From assembly GCA_026874595.1 (NCBI GenBank), contig CM049322.1, positions 39,612,840 to 39,676,839 of the forward strand: a stretch of DNA of 64,000 nt, read 5' to 3'. Both the position numbers and the translations under genes were made by a program. Source of the DNA: Sipunculus nudus. Lineage: Eukaryota > Annelida > Sipuncula > Golfingiida > Sipunculidae. The stretch's first letter is position 1. Every line of letters starts with the position of its first letter. The notes beneath the pieces were generated by a model, which saw only the letters and a list, made by a program, of their open reading frames with translations, had not been told where the DNA came from and searched no databases. This document shows positions 36,547 through 50,782 of this stretch, piece by piece.

Positions 36547-39500
36547 CTCTGAAGAAAAACAACACTGTTAATTCACAACAGTCTGTTTCACTCAACAAAA
36601 TGAAATAAACATTATCTGTTAGAATAACTGTTACCTCGGTCAAATAATCACCATAAATTTTAAAATAAAATACTTTAATGATATTTTATAGCATTATATT
36701 CATAACCTGAATATTTCGCTATCAAAAGGTAAAGATTCCGAAACTAGGAAGTATTGAAATTTAACTATGTAAAATGTAAGGTTTGAATGACATGACCGTT
36801 TTGGCGAAAAAAGATTGATGATTGAAACAGTTAATATTAAGTTACAAAAGTTATACAAAGGTTTCATTTTCGGAGTACCTGTTCTAAACATTCAGCAGTA
36901 GCGTGTGAAAAGAGCTACAAAACGTAATATTTAGATTTGCTGGTATTAAGGGATAATCTGAAACATAGTGCAACAATAAAAGTAATGTTGACAAGTAGGT
37001 GCAGCCTGGTATGATAAACAGACGGATTGCATGATATACAGAAAATACGCTTGACACATTGTGGCTAAACTTTTCCATGGAATGTCAATCGTAGTGACCA
37101 CCACGCTTCATCACACGCCGTCAGTCGGTCTTGTATATCAAACATTGAATTAGGCTATTGATCTTTGGTCAATATTATAGTAGACACGATAAAATTAACG
37201 ATAAAATAGACAATGGGCCAGTATAACACAATGGAGCGGATTTATTTTCAATGTGCTGGATAAGTTTGTCCTCGTTGGTTTGTTTCCATGGAAATGTTCA
37301 CGGTTTGGAGATAAACCGCCGAGAAGACCTGTTTTTGGATGTGGGCCAGATAAGGTCCACAGACCAACGGAGTTTAATCAGTTAGATAGGTACTATCCTG
37401 AAAGATAGACACTTCTAATGTATTCACATGATTAGGAAACTTTTGTTTTGAACATCTAAAGGCCTTCCAACACAATTTATTTTCCTATAAAATCAGTGGT
37501 TCATCCTGAAAAAATGAGGTTTGCATATGTTCCCATTGTTTATCACAATAAGCATTTAGGAAATGTTTGTTATTAAGTTATTTACCATTTAACCCGCAGT
37601 TTGTTCTGTCGGGACATGGGGCCTCCACTGTGCTTTCAGTTGCTCCGTCGGTTGTTACGACGTCTGTGATGGAGAAATAGGCACTTGTCAGTGTAAAGAT
37701 GGCTGGTTCGGTCCTAACTGTAACAATAGTTGTTCAAGCAACTGTGTTGACACGAGATCATGTGATAAACAACAGGGACACTGTCTTTGTAAGCCAGGAT
37801 ACAAACCACCCACGTGTGAATCTGGTAAGTACTCTTCTACCTTACTTCGTAAAATAAGACCATCAACATTAAAACCACGTGCTTGCAAAGAGTTTAAACT
37901 GTTCACTTTTTCCGAATTTAAATAAAAATAAGTCACATCTGCATTAGAGCGACCAATATATACCGCCATCCATTTATCCCATAGAGCCCCCTGTCCGCGT
38001 TATTGTCGGTAGCTATCCTTGGAAATGAAAATGTTTTTCTCAATCCACTGTATAGCATATTTGACCTTATTTTATATATTTATTATTTTTTTACAATTAA
38101 GTGTATTCTGTTTAGCAGTATACTTACTGCAGTTTCGATGTGTAAACCTTTGAATGAGTTGTGATATAACGGATAAAGGTTAATTCCCCTTGGAGTCACC
38201 TTCACTCTTAGGGGAGGAACCTATTATATTTAAATGGAGCGATGGGTCGCCCTGAGGCGTTGTGGAATTTTTATGCTTCAGATCCGTGTATGTTTCCTGT
38301 GAAAAGAAATGACAATTATTCCATCAGGCATGTAATGTCTGAAAAAAAAAACTTTACTATAACTGAAATATGCTCATTTATTTTATTAAGCATAGGATTC
38401 TAACCAGACAAACATTTAGACACTCATTCATTCATAAATTTTACTGACAAACTCTCCTGCATAAGACATTTATTTGATTTGAAATGGGATGTTATTCTCC
38501 ATCACCTATATCGAAGAGGTTTACACACGCACTCTGGACTTATTCCGTCTGATTGACAAAATCCTTTTGTAGGAAAAAGAACTTTTATGTTAGATATTCT
38601 AGTGTTGGACTTCCTGAATACCATTCATCAAACTTTTCTATGTAACCGACTTTTGTTGCTCAGTGATAGAAGTCAGAATTCAAAGCCGGGAGATCATGAG
38701 TTTGAATCTCAGCCGAGGCGGTGCGATTTTTCACGGTCGGCCCCCAAACCATGGTGAGCGCTCTTCAGGCTTAACTAAAGGTATACGATATAAAGATACT
38801 GAGAATTTTTTTGCAGAATGCCCAAATGGCTACGGGGGCGCTGGTTGTACTGAAATGTATTCAGAGAATTGTGCCAACAAACATAATTGCAGCAAAATAG
38901 ACGGGTCGTGTACTTGCAAACCGGGATTCAGAGGAGTCAGTATTTGATGATTTATTATTATTATTATTACTAACCAAATGATCCTTTTCCTTTGGATTAT
39001 TGTCTCGCATGAATAACACGTATTATCCCAGAGTTATTCTTTCCAACACTCTGATTGTGTCTGGTCAAATCCCAAGTTCCGCTTTTTCAGTTGTATTATG
39101 GTCTTTGCCGCTTCTGTACATTTAACACACAACCCGGGCAAATGTGGAGAAGGCTTTCGTAAATCGTGTCCTAATATAAAGTGTCGTCAAGTTATCATGA
39201 ATTTGTATTCTTTTCAATGAATAATATAAACAAATTATATTTTTAATTAAAAAGGAGTTTGTTATAATATCATTAAAGGATAAAAATACACCTTCAGCAT
39301 GTTCCCACTTTCAGAACTGTGGTCCGTTTGCGTAAAATTGTCCTTTTTTTATAATATTTTTGGGTATGCATCTAATGTATCGATCTTACATAAATATATA
39401 TATAATGTTATGCTTTCTTTTTTTTTCATACTTTAACCATGCCTTGACTTTTTAGCCGATGACTGTTAAGCTGGCATTGTACAAATGTTTGAACTTTGAC

Positions 39501-42500
39501 TTTACTTATTCTTATGTAAATGGCAAATTACTGTAAACTCTGCAGTGTGCATGAATTGGAATGAAGATGGAGCAGACACATTTGTGACTGTGAAAACACT
39601 ATTTCTCACTAGTTATGTTCATTATAGTTATTCGTTCAATTGTGCGTTCACACCTTATAGCTTGTGATAACGGAACATTAGGATTTAACTGTGAGAGCAC
39701 CTGCCACTGTAAAAGAGGACATGATGATTGCAGTAAGGTCAACGGAACATGCAAGAGTGGACAGTGTGTAGAAGGAAGGGAAGGCGTGGCTTGCCAAATG
39801 CTGAGTACGTTTTAAGCGCTTAACACAGACGAGTGTCGCCTTCACTTTATCTGGCACATCTTAATATGACTTTTTTATATGTAAAATTTCTTTATAACAA
39901 GCTGCCTACCTATAAGGTAACTCGATGCGCAAAGTCTACCTTCCGCGCTTTCTATAGATGTATTATCAACAGCTACTATAGTTGTCATCAAAAGATATTT
40001 ACATATACATTGATCGGATGAGTAATGGGAAAATCCGAGCTTTTGGTGATTTCACTAGAGTTTGCCAACTTTCAGCTAGCCTTCTGTTCCTTTTCTTGAG
40101 ATAATTTAAACCAACGATAATCCTCTAGCTTTCATACCATAATTTACAATTCCTCTGAGGAGAAGAAACCAAGAGCACTTATGAATTCAAATTATTTTGA
40201 AAAATGCGTCTTCATAAAGCTTAAAAATAAAGTTGAAAGAATAAGTGGAGACCTATTTTCCTGACTGGTCAAAAAGGTAAATATCTAACTGTAAGATAAT
40301 TAAAATTTATGTAATTAAATATTAAATGTCGGGCTTTTTAAAAATCAAATTCAGATTTGACATTTAAAGAATTAGATTAATAAAAAAAAATGTTATAAAG
40401 AGACGAACGTTGGACAGATGTTTCATTTTGTGTTGCAATCTTGAAATAAATTATTTTATTGTTATCAAGGTTTATTTTCAAATTATGCCGTTGCAGCTTC
40501 TGCCTCTTCCTCACCTTTAAGTATAGCAATAGGTGTTGGGATTAACGCAATAATAATTGTGATTATAGCCACGATTCTGGTAATTCTCTTTTTGAGGTGA
40601 GTACCTTATATAACCCGTAAATTAAAAACATAGGGAGACCTTAAATCTAAATTTAGACATTCGTTTAGACAGGTAAACGATGTAGATTATTAGAATGTCT
40701 AGCTGCTTGTCCAATTTGCCAGATAAATTGATTGCTACTATCCAAAGTTGCAATTAAGCGAAGTTAAGTGTTTTTTTATAACTTAATTAGAATAAATCGA
40801 CTCCCACTTTTCGTTAAAAATGTGCATTTTATAAAACCACAGGTGGCTAGTATTATGATAATGATAATATAGAAATGCATGTCCTGCATTTGCCCTACTT
40901 GAGATGAGAGAGTAGTTTATGTTGTGTTGTCATGACTGAGCAAATACTATAAAATTAAAAGAATTTGTATAGTTGTTTATGTTATAGATTCATCTCATTT
41001 CATTCAGCCTGATTAAAGACTGGATTATTTCACGTCGAACTGTCTGACAGTTCCAATGTGAATGGTACTTACAATACATAATAAGTAGAATCATATAATT
41101 TTACGTAAAATTCTATCACATTTTACATTGATTACAAAGTTTCTGTCACAGCGTAATGTATTCGCTATTAGTAATCATTTGTATGAATATTTGATCAACA
41201 CTGTGACAAAACAAAGGTCATTATATTATCAAAAGACAACAAATGATAATGATATAAGCACTGGGTTGTAAATAAAATACAACAGCGGAGCGAATCTAGA
41301 CTACATAAATATATTTCGAAAATGACCTTTTTAAGTTCAGGAAATATAAACCTAATGTTCAGAAAATTAACCGTGTAACAAAATTGGTATACCTACTGCT
41401 TATTGATAATTTGGTAGACATTGCTTACTGAGAATTTTGATTTATAGATTAGACAAATAATGGTATACTTGTTCTCACAGCTATGCTTTGCTGTGAACTT
41501 TACTTTTCTTACTCCTGATAACTGATGGGCTATAACAAGTCATTATTGCAGTTTAATTTTACAAAGCAGAAGACAAAGGCGGAATGATTCTGCCAAGAGT
41601 GAAAACCACGTAACACTTGGTACGTTTCTGGTTCTATTTGCCTTTCATAATTAGAAGCGAAATCGGTCCTCGAAGTTTTTCTAAGTACAATTGTAATATG
41701 CAACCAAGTATACTCCCGACGTTTCTAGCAAGCTTAACAACCCTTGAGATTCATAATAATATCGGGTGTATTCTTAACATCTTGAAAGTTCTTGATTTTA
41801 GAAAATTTAAAAAATACTTGTATTTTCTGTACCATAAACAGTGTAATATCATCGTTTATGTTTGCATCAATATGTAAATTTTCAATAGTGAGTGGTTTGG
41901 ATTTATTTATCTGTAATGTTATGCTTGTGTAAATTTGGACTTTTGGGCATTTACATAACGTGTAAAAACAACGGCAGATGAATAAATAAAATGTTAACGT
42001 ATCGCCAGGCTGAAGGCAATTTTAGAAAGGTCAAGAATTTTAAACACTTAAAAACACAATTAAACCTTTTGAAAATACCTTAAAAAAGTAAGAAACAATA
42101 TTGGTAACATAAATCTGTAATTCAGTTTTGATGATCTTTTATTTATGATCATTTAAAATGATAGTCAATTTTGACTTTATTTAGAGACACTGCCAGCGGT
42201 TAAAACTGCTCTACCCTCATCAAACAAAAATGTACCCGAAGATACGGTCAACTATGAAAACTTGGGAATACGAGTTACAGAGTTCCCGGATTATGTCCGA
42301 GAAATGAAGCAAACTGAAAATGGGTTCCAAGAGGAATATGAGGTATTTCATAATGTAATTTGCATGTATCTATATTTCGAGTAACATGTGAATTTACTGG
42401 CATTTAAGATACTTCGGGTTAACATTCAAGAGTTGTACTAAAGATTTAATCTCGGCATGATTGTGCCTTCCTGTTGCTATTAGATTAACCTGTGACCTGT

Positions 42501-43283
42501 TGATAAAGTCTGAAGCATTAGGTTAATTTTTACTTTTATTGCAATCATCAGTCTCTGCCTACGGGACTCCGTGATCCATGCGTGGTAGGCAGCACAGCGG
42601 AAGCATCTGTCAAGAACAAGTTCAGGAACATTATAGCATGTAGGTATTAAAAGGATGTCGCTATTTTTATTATTATAACAAATGAAGGACGTTTTAGGAA
42701 TAAATGAACGGAAAATTCTTTTCCCATAAATAGTGCTAACATTGCTTAAATGGCTTCTAGTCTTACAAGAAAGGATAACCGCAGTCAGTTTAAGCATATT
42801 ATATTTGTTTCAACATACATTGTATTCATAACATTATTCATTCAGTTTAATTTCACTTATTATGACTAAATTATTTTATTACCGAATAACTAAACTGTCC
42901 TTTTTTATGCTAAACATTATAGGGGTACGGTGTAAAATGTAAAATACTATGCAGATATTGTAAATAATATATTCATGAGTCTTAAATAAAATTCTAGACA
43001 TAGAACTGTATGCTTGTTTCCTGTACAGTTAACATACATGTATTAAGTAGCCATTAGGGAATCATACACAAACAGTATGCATATTAAAACTGCGGAAAGG
43101 CTCGAACTACGCTCTTTACACACATACCATCCATCATTCAGCATGCCATTACTGATTTTTTTAATGATGTAAGGAATCTTCCACAGATGACCATAGCCGT
43201 GTAAACATCAGGGGGAGACACTCCTATTTCGAAGTATATCAACGCTAGTTTCATAAATGTAACGGTTGAAACGTTCAACTATG

Positions 43284-43343
<60 letters not shown>

Positions 43344-43824
43344 GATTTAGTTCAAAGAAAGATGAAACAAATGTGTTCATAAAATGTATGTGGTTATCCT
43401 GAAAAAAAAACAATATTTTTAAGATTCCATAACGAAGTAACCTTATTGAGCCCTTTTTCATTTGATGCCCATAAAAGTGAAAAGAAATAACCAGACCACC
43501 ACATTTCGGGTTCTCTGGTTTACTCCACCTCTCGACGTTACCGAACGTCACCACCTGATTGCCTCGAGTACCTATCGTAACTGTTTATACCATCCATGTA
43601 ACAGTTTAACGTTTATTTTGAATAACACAAATACGTTTATGAGCGTTTCCGGATAGAATGAGTTAAGTATTCTTTAAACTTACAGGGCTATGGTGCACTG
43701 AAATCTTTCATAGCGTCACAAGGTAAGGTACATCTTTGTTTATTCCAAATGTTCTACCTGATTTATCGGTGTTTACAAGGTCTGCTTTGAATTATTACTC
43801 TCCTGATCAAAGATAAACATGCTG

Positions 43825-43879
<55 letters not shown>

Positions 43880-46800
43880 TGTATTATATTAATATATACA
43901 TGTATATATAAATATATGATGTTTATTTAACAGGACCAGTAAAAGAGACAGTTGCAGATTTTATACAGATGTTGTGGGAGCAAAAGGCTCTGTAAAAAAG
44001 GCCACTGTATAGCATATTTGACCTTATTTTATATATTTATTATTTTTTTACAATTAAGTGTATTCTGTTTAGCAGTATACTTACTGCAGTTTCGATGTGT
44101 AAACCTTTGAATGAGTTGTGATATAACGGATAAAGGTTAATTCCCCTTGGAGTCACCTTCACTCTTAGGGGAGGAACCTATTATATTTAAATGGAGCGAT
44201 GGGTCGCCCTGAGGCGTTGTGGAATTTTTATGCTTCAGATCCGTGTATGTTTCCTGTGAAAAGAAATGACAATTATTCCATCAGGCATGTAATGTCTGAA
44301 AAAAAAAACTTTACTATAACTGAAATATGCTCATTTATTTTATTAAGCATAGGATTCTAACCAGACAAACATTTAGACACTCATTCATTCATAAATTTTA
44401 CTGACAAACTCTCCTGCATAAGACATTTATTTGATTTGAAATGGGATGTTATTCTCCATCACCTATATCGAAGAGGTTTACACACGCACTCTGGACTTAT
44501 TCCGTCTGATTGACAAAATCCTTTTGTAGGAAAAAGAACTTTTATGTTAGATATTCTAGTGTTGGACTTCCTGAATACCATTCATCAAACTTTTCTATGT
44601 AACCGACTTTTGTTGCTCAGTGATAGAAGTCAGAATTCAAAGCCGGGAGATCATGAGTTTGAATCTCAGCCGAGGCGGTGCGATTTTTCACGGTCGGCCC
44701 CCAAACCATGGTGAGCGCTCTTCAGGCTTAACTAAAGGTATACGATATAAAGATACTGAGAATTTTTTTGCAGAATGCCCAAATGGCTACGGGGGCGCTG
44801 GTTGTACTGAAATGTATTCAGAGAATTGTGCCAACAAACATAATTGCAGCAAAATAGACGGGTCGTGTACTTGCAAACCGGGATTCAGAGGAGTCAGTAT
44901 TTGATGATTTATTATTATTATTATTACTAACCAAATGATCCTTTTCCTTTGGATTATTGTCTCGCATGAATAACACGTATTATCCCAGAGTTATTCTTTC
45001 CAACACTCTGATTGTGTCTGGTCAAATCCCAAGTTCCGCTTTTTCAGTTGTATTATGGTCTTTGCCGCTTCTGTACATTTAACACACAACCCGGGCAAAT
45101 GTGGAGAAGGCTTTCGTAAATCGTGTCCTAATATAAAGTGTCGTCAAGTTATCATGAATTTGTATTCTTTTCAATGAATAATATAAACAAATTATATTTT
45201 TAATTAAAAAGGAGTTTGTTATAATATCATTAAAGGATAAAAATACACCTTCAGCATGTTCCCACTTTCAGAACTGTGGTCCGTTTGCGTAAAATTGTCC
45301 TTTTTTTATAATATTTTTGGGTATGCATCTAATGTATCGATCTTACATAAATATATATATAATGTTATGCTTTCTTTTTTTTTCATACTTTAACCATGCC
45401 TTGACTTTTTAGCCGATGACTGTTAAGCTGGCATTGTACAAATGTTTGAACTTTGACTTTACTTATTCTTATGTAAATGGCAAATTACTGTAAACTCTGC
45501 AGTGTGCATGAATTGGAATGAAGATGGAGCAGACACATTTGTGACTGTGAAAACACTATTTCTCACTAGTTATGTTCATTATAGTTATTCGTTCAATTGT
45601 GCGTTCACACCTTATAGCTTGTGATAACGGAACATTAGGATTTAACTGTGAGAGCACCTGCCACTGTAAAAGAGGACATGATGATTGCAGTAAGGTCAAC
45701 GGAACATGCAAGAGTGGACAGTGTGTAGAAGGAAGGGAAGGCGTGGCTTGCCAAATGCTGAGTACGTTTTAAGCGCTTAACACAGACGAGTGTCGCCTTC
45801 ACTTTATCTGGCACATCTTAATATGACTTTTTTATATGTAAAATTTCTTTATAACAAGCTGCCTACCTATAAGGTAACTCGATGCGCAAAGTCTACCTTC
45901 CGCGCTTTCTATAGATGTATTATCAACAGCTACTATAGTTGTCATCAAAAGATATTTACATATACATTGATCGGATGAGTAATGGGAAAATCCGAGCTTT
46001 TGGTGATTTCACTAGAGTTTGCCAACTTTCAGCTAGCCTTCTGTTCCTTTTCTTGAGATAATTTAAACCAACGATAATCCTCTAGCTTTCATACCATAAT
46101 TTACAATTCCTCTGAGGAGAAGAAACCAAGAGCACTTATGAATTCAAATTATTTTGAAAAATGCGTCTTCATAAAGCTTAAAAATAAAGTTGAAAGAATA
46201 AGTGGAGACCTATTTTCCTGACTGGTCAAAAAGGTAAATATCTAACTGTAAGATAATTAAAATTTATGTAATTAAATATTAAATGTCGGGCTTTTTAAAA
46301 ATCAAATTCAGATTTGACATTTAAAGAATTAGATTAATAAAAAAAAATGTTATAAAGAGACGAACGTTGGACAGATGTTTCATTTTGTGTTGCAATCTTG
46401 AAATAAATTATTTTATTGTTATCAAGGTTTATTTTCAAATTATGCCGTTGCAGCTTCTGCCTCTTCCTCACCTTTAAGTATAGCAATAGGTGTTGGGATT
46501 AACGCAATAATAATTGTGATTATAGCCACGATTCTGGTAATTCTCTTTTTGAGGTGAGTACCTTATATAACCCGTAAATTAAAAACATAGGGAGACCTTA
46601 AATCTAAATTTAGACATTCGTTTAGACAGGTAAACGATGTAGATTATTAGAATGTCTAGCTGCTTGTCCAATTTGCCAGATAAATTGATTGCTACTATCC
46701 AAAGTTGCAATTAAGCGAAGTTAAGTGTTTTTTTATAACTTAATTAGAATAAATCGACTCCCACTTTTCGTTAAAAATGTGCATTTTATAAAACCACAGG

Positions 46801-49240
46801 TGGCTAGTATTATGATAATGATAATATAGAAATGCATGTCCTGCATTTGCCCTACTTGAGATGAGAGAGTAGTTTATGTTGTGTTGTCATGACTGAGCAA
46901 ATACTATAAAATTAAAAGAATTTGTATAGTTGTTTATGTTATAGATTCATCTCATTTCATTCAGCCTGATTAAAGACTGGATTATTTCACGTCGAACTGT
47001 CTGACAGTTCCAATGTGAATGGTACTTACAATACATAATAAGTAGAATCATATAATTTTACGTAAAATTCTATCACATTTTACATTGATTACAAAGTTTC
47101 TGTCACAGCGTAATGTATTCGCTATTAGTAATCATTTGTATGAATATTTGATCAACACTGTGACAAAACAAAGGTCATTATATTATCAAAAGACAACAAA
47201 TGATAATGATATAAGCACTGGGTTGTAAATAAAATACAACAGCGGAGCGAATCTAGACTACATAAATATATTTCGAAAATGACCTTTTTAAGTTCAGGAA
47301 ATATAAACCTAATGTTCAGAAAATTAACCGTGTAACAAAATTGGTATACCTACTGCTTATTGATAATTTGGTAGACATTGCTTACTGAGAATTTTGATTT
47401 ATAGATTAGACAAATAATGGTATACTTGTTCTCACAGCTATGCTTTGCTGTGAACTTTACTTTTCTTACTCCTGATAACTGATGGGCTATAACAAGTCAT
47501 TATTGCAGTTTAATTTTACAAAGCAGAAGACAAAGGCGGAATGATTCTGCCAAGAGTGAAAACCACGTAACACTTGGTACGTTTCTGGTTCTATTTGCCT
47601 TTCATAATTAGAAGCGAAATCGGTCCTCGAAGTTTTTCTAAGTACAATTGTAATATGCAACCAAGTATACTCCCGACGTTTCTAGCAAGCTTAACAACCC
47701 TTGAGATTCATAATAATATCGGGTGTATTCTTAACATCTTGAAAGTTCTTGATTTTAGAAAATTTAAAAAATACTTGTATTTTCTGTACCATAAACAGTG
47801 TAATATCATCGTTTATGTTTGCATCAATATGTAAATTTTCAATAGTGAGTGGTTTGGATTTATTTATCTGTAATGTTATGCTTGTGTAAATTTGGACTTT
47901 TGGGCATTTACATAACGTGTAAAAACAACGGCAGATGAATAAATAAAATGTTAACGTATCGCCAGGCTGAAGGCAATTTTAGAAAGGTCAAGAATTTTAA
48001 ACACTTAAAAACACAATTAAACCTTTTGAAAATACCTTAAAAAAGTAAGAAACAATATTGGTAACATAAATCTGTAATTCAGTTTTGATGATCTTTTATT
48101 TATGATCATTTAAAATGATAGTCAATTTTGACTTTATTTAGAGACACTGCCAGCGGTTAAAACTGCTCTACCCTCATCAAACAAAAATGTACCCGAAGAT
48201 ACGGTCAACTATGAAAACTTGGGAATACGAGTTACAGAGTTCCCGGATTATGTCCGAGAAATGAAGCAAACTGAAAATGGGTTCCAAGAGGAATATGAGG
48301 TATTTCATAATGTAATTTGCATGTATCTATATTTCGAGTAACATGTGAATTTACTGGCATTTAAGATACTTCGGGTTAACATTCAAGAGTTGTACTAAAG
48401 ATTTAATCTCGGCATGATTGTGCCTTCCTGTTGCTATTAGATTAACCTGTGACCTGTTGATAAAGTCTGAAGCATTAGGTTAATTTTTACTTTTATTGCA
48501 ATCATCAGTCTCTGCCTACGGGACTCCGTGATCCATGCGTGGTAGGCAGCACAGCGGAAGCATCTGTCAAGAACAAGTTCAGGAACATTATAGCATGTAG
48601 GTATTAAAAGGATGTCGCTATTTTTATTATTATAACAAATGAAGGACGTTTTAGGAATAAATGAACGGAAAATTCTTTTCCCATAAATAGTGCTAACATT
48701 GCTTAAATGGCTTCTAGTCTTACAAGAAAGGATAACCGCAGTCAGTTTAAGCATATTATATTTGTTTCAACATACATTGTATTCATAACATTATTCATTC
48801 AGTTTAATTTCACTTATTATGACTAAATTATTTTATTACCGAATAACTAAACTGTCCTTTTTTATGCTAAACATTATAGGGGTACGGTGTAAAATGTAAA
48901 ATACTATGCAGATATTGTAAATAATATATTCATGAGTCTTAAATAAAATTCTAGACATAGAACTGTATGCTTGTTTCCTGTACAGTTAACATACATGTAT
49001 TAAGTAGCCATTAGGGAATCATACACAAACAGTATGCATATTAAAACTGCGGAAAGGCTCGAACTACGCTCTTTACACACATACCATCCATCATTCAGCA
49101 TGCCATTACTGATTTTTTTAATGATGTAAGGAATCTTCCACAGATGACCATAGCCGTGTAAACATCAGGGGGAGACACTCCTATTTCGAAGTATATCAAC
49201 GCTAGTTTCATAAATGTAACGGTTGAAACGTTCAACTATG

Positions 49241-49310
<70 letters not shown>

Positions 49311-49791
49311 GATTTAGTTCAAAGAAAGATGAAACAAATGTGTTCATAAAATGTATGTGGTTATCCTGAAAAAAAAACAATATTTTTAAGATTCCATAAC
49401 GAAGTAACCTTATTGAGCCCTTTTTCATTTGATGCCCATAAAAGTGAAAAGAAATAACCAGACCACCACATTTCGGGTTCTCTGGTTTACTCCACCTCTC
49501 GACGTTACCGAACGTCACCACCTGATTGCCTCGAGTACCTATCGTAACTGTTTATACCATCCATGTAACAGTTTAACGTTTATTTTGAATAACACAAATA
49601 CGTTTATGAGCGTTTCCGGATAGAATGAGTTAAGTATTCTTTAAACTTACAGGGCTATGGTGCACTGAAATCTTTCATAGCGTCACAAGGTAAGGTACAT
49701 CTTTGTTTATTCCAAATGTTCTACCTGATTTATCGGTGTTTACAAGGTCTGCTTTGAATTATTACTCTCCTGATCAAAGATAAACATGCTG

Positions 49792-49848
<57 letters not shown>

Positions 49849-50723
49849 TGTATTATATTAATATATACATGTATATATAAATATATGATGTTTATTTAAC
49901 AGGACCAGTAAAAGAGACAGTTGAAGATTTTATACAGATGTTGTGGGAGCAAAAGGCTCCATTGGTTGTTATGGTGACGAACCTTGAGGAGAAGGGAAAG
50001 GTACATGACATGACATTCGGCGTTATTGAAAAGCGATATTGGAGACTTTACCATGTTGCTAAATTTGTGAAACTCCTCTTTACAAGGAGTTCGATTTGGA
50101 GTTTATACGAAATATACAATGACATTCAGTTTATAACGTTTTATATATTTTATATATCATATATCTATTTCCGCAAAATAAAGTTCTTTTTTTTATTTTA
50201 AATTAGGAAAAATGCTATAAGTACTGGCCTGAACAGTTACACACCGGAACCATATGTCACCGAGGAATCGTTTTGAAGAAAATTAAAGAAGGAAAATTTC
50301 CGCACTTTATCATACGGCACCTTGAGTTTGAAAAGGTTCACCGAATTTTAGCTGTTGTCAGAGCCGCTACCTACTGACTGACTATGTATTAGTCGCATGG
50401 TCAAAATAAATGGTTTCTTTACCTTCTGATGGCATACCATGAATTTGATATCATATTTAATTCTATTCCCAAATAATATAAATGTTAATGTTTTACATAT
50501 TTTATCTTTATTCTTACAGTTCTGTCTACTCCAAAACTGGCACTTTTGTAAAACAGAACAGGAATGTTTTCGCCTATTTTACCTATTTCTTACATTATTC
50601 TGAATCAAATATTTGTAATTATGCTTACTGGAATATAACATGAAGTATATGTAAGTAAAAAATCGATTGTTGTACAAGTTCTATACATATAGTTTCCGGT
50701 TCTGGACTGTAACGTGAAAAGTT

Positions 50724-50782
<59 letters not shown>

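Larger units (their letters stand above)
38045..43990 (+). repeat. Tandem segmental duplication, copy A
   Basis: Nearly identical to 44002-49959 in direct orientation, offset 5957 bases, growing to 5967 and 5969 after two AT tracts of different length. Only microsatellite length changes and one substitution (C at 43955, A at 49924) were noticed by eye. It ends inside a phosphatase exon, followed by an 11-base filler (43991-44001) that matches neither flank. Confidence 0.93.
44002..49959 (+). repeat. Tandem segmental duplication, copy B
   Basis: Second copy of 38045-43990. It runs uninterrupted into the rest of the phosphatase D1 exon, so this copy is joined to the functional 3' half of the gene. 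Confidence 0.93.

Noticed and set aside
42480-42797. 105-codon minus-strand ORF in a phosphatase intron, repeated at 48437-48754
   Set aside because: The repetition comes only from the segmental duplication. No domain or splice signal is seen and it lies in an intron of a plus-strand gene.
50336-50378. Stop codon TGA after RAATY as the real end of the phosphatase
   Set aside because: Splicing at AAG|GTTCAC (50335) joins exactly to the conserved WPD exon, so the stop is intronic.
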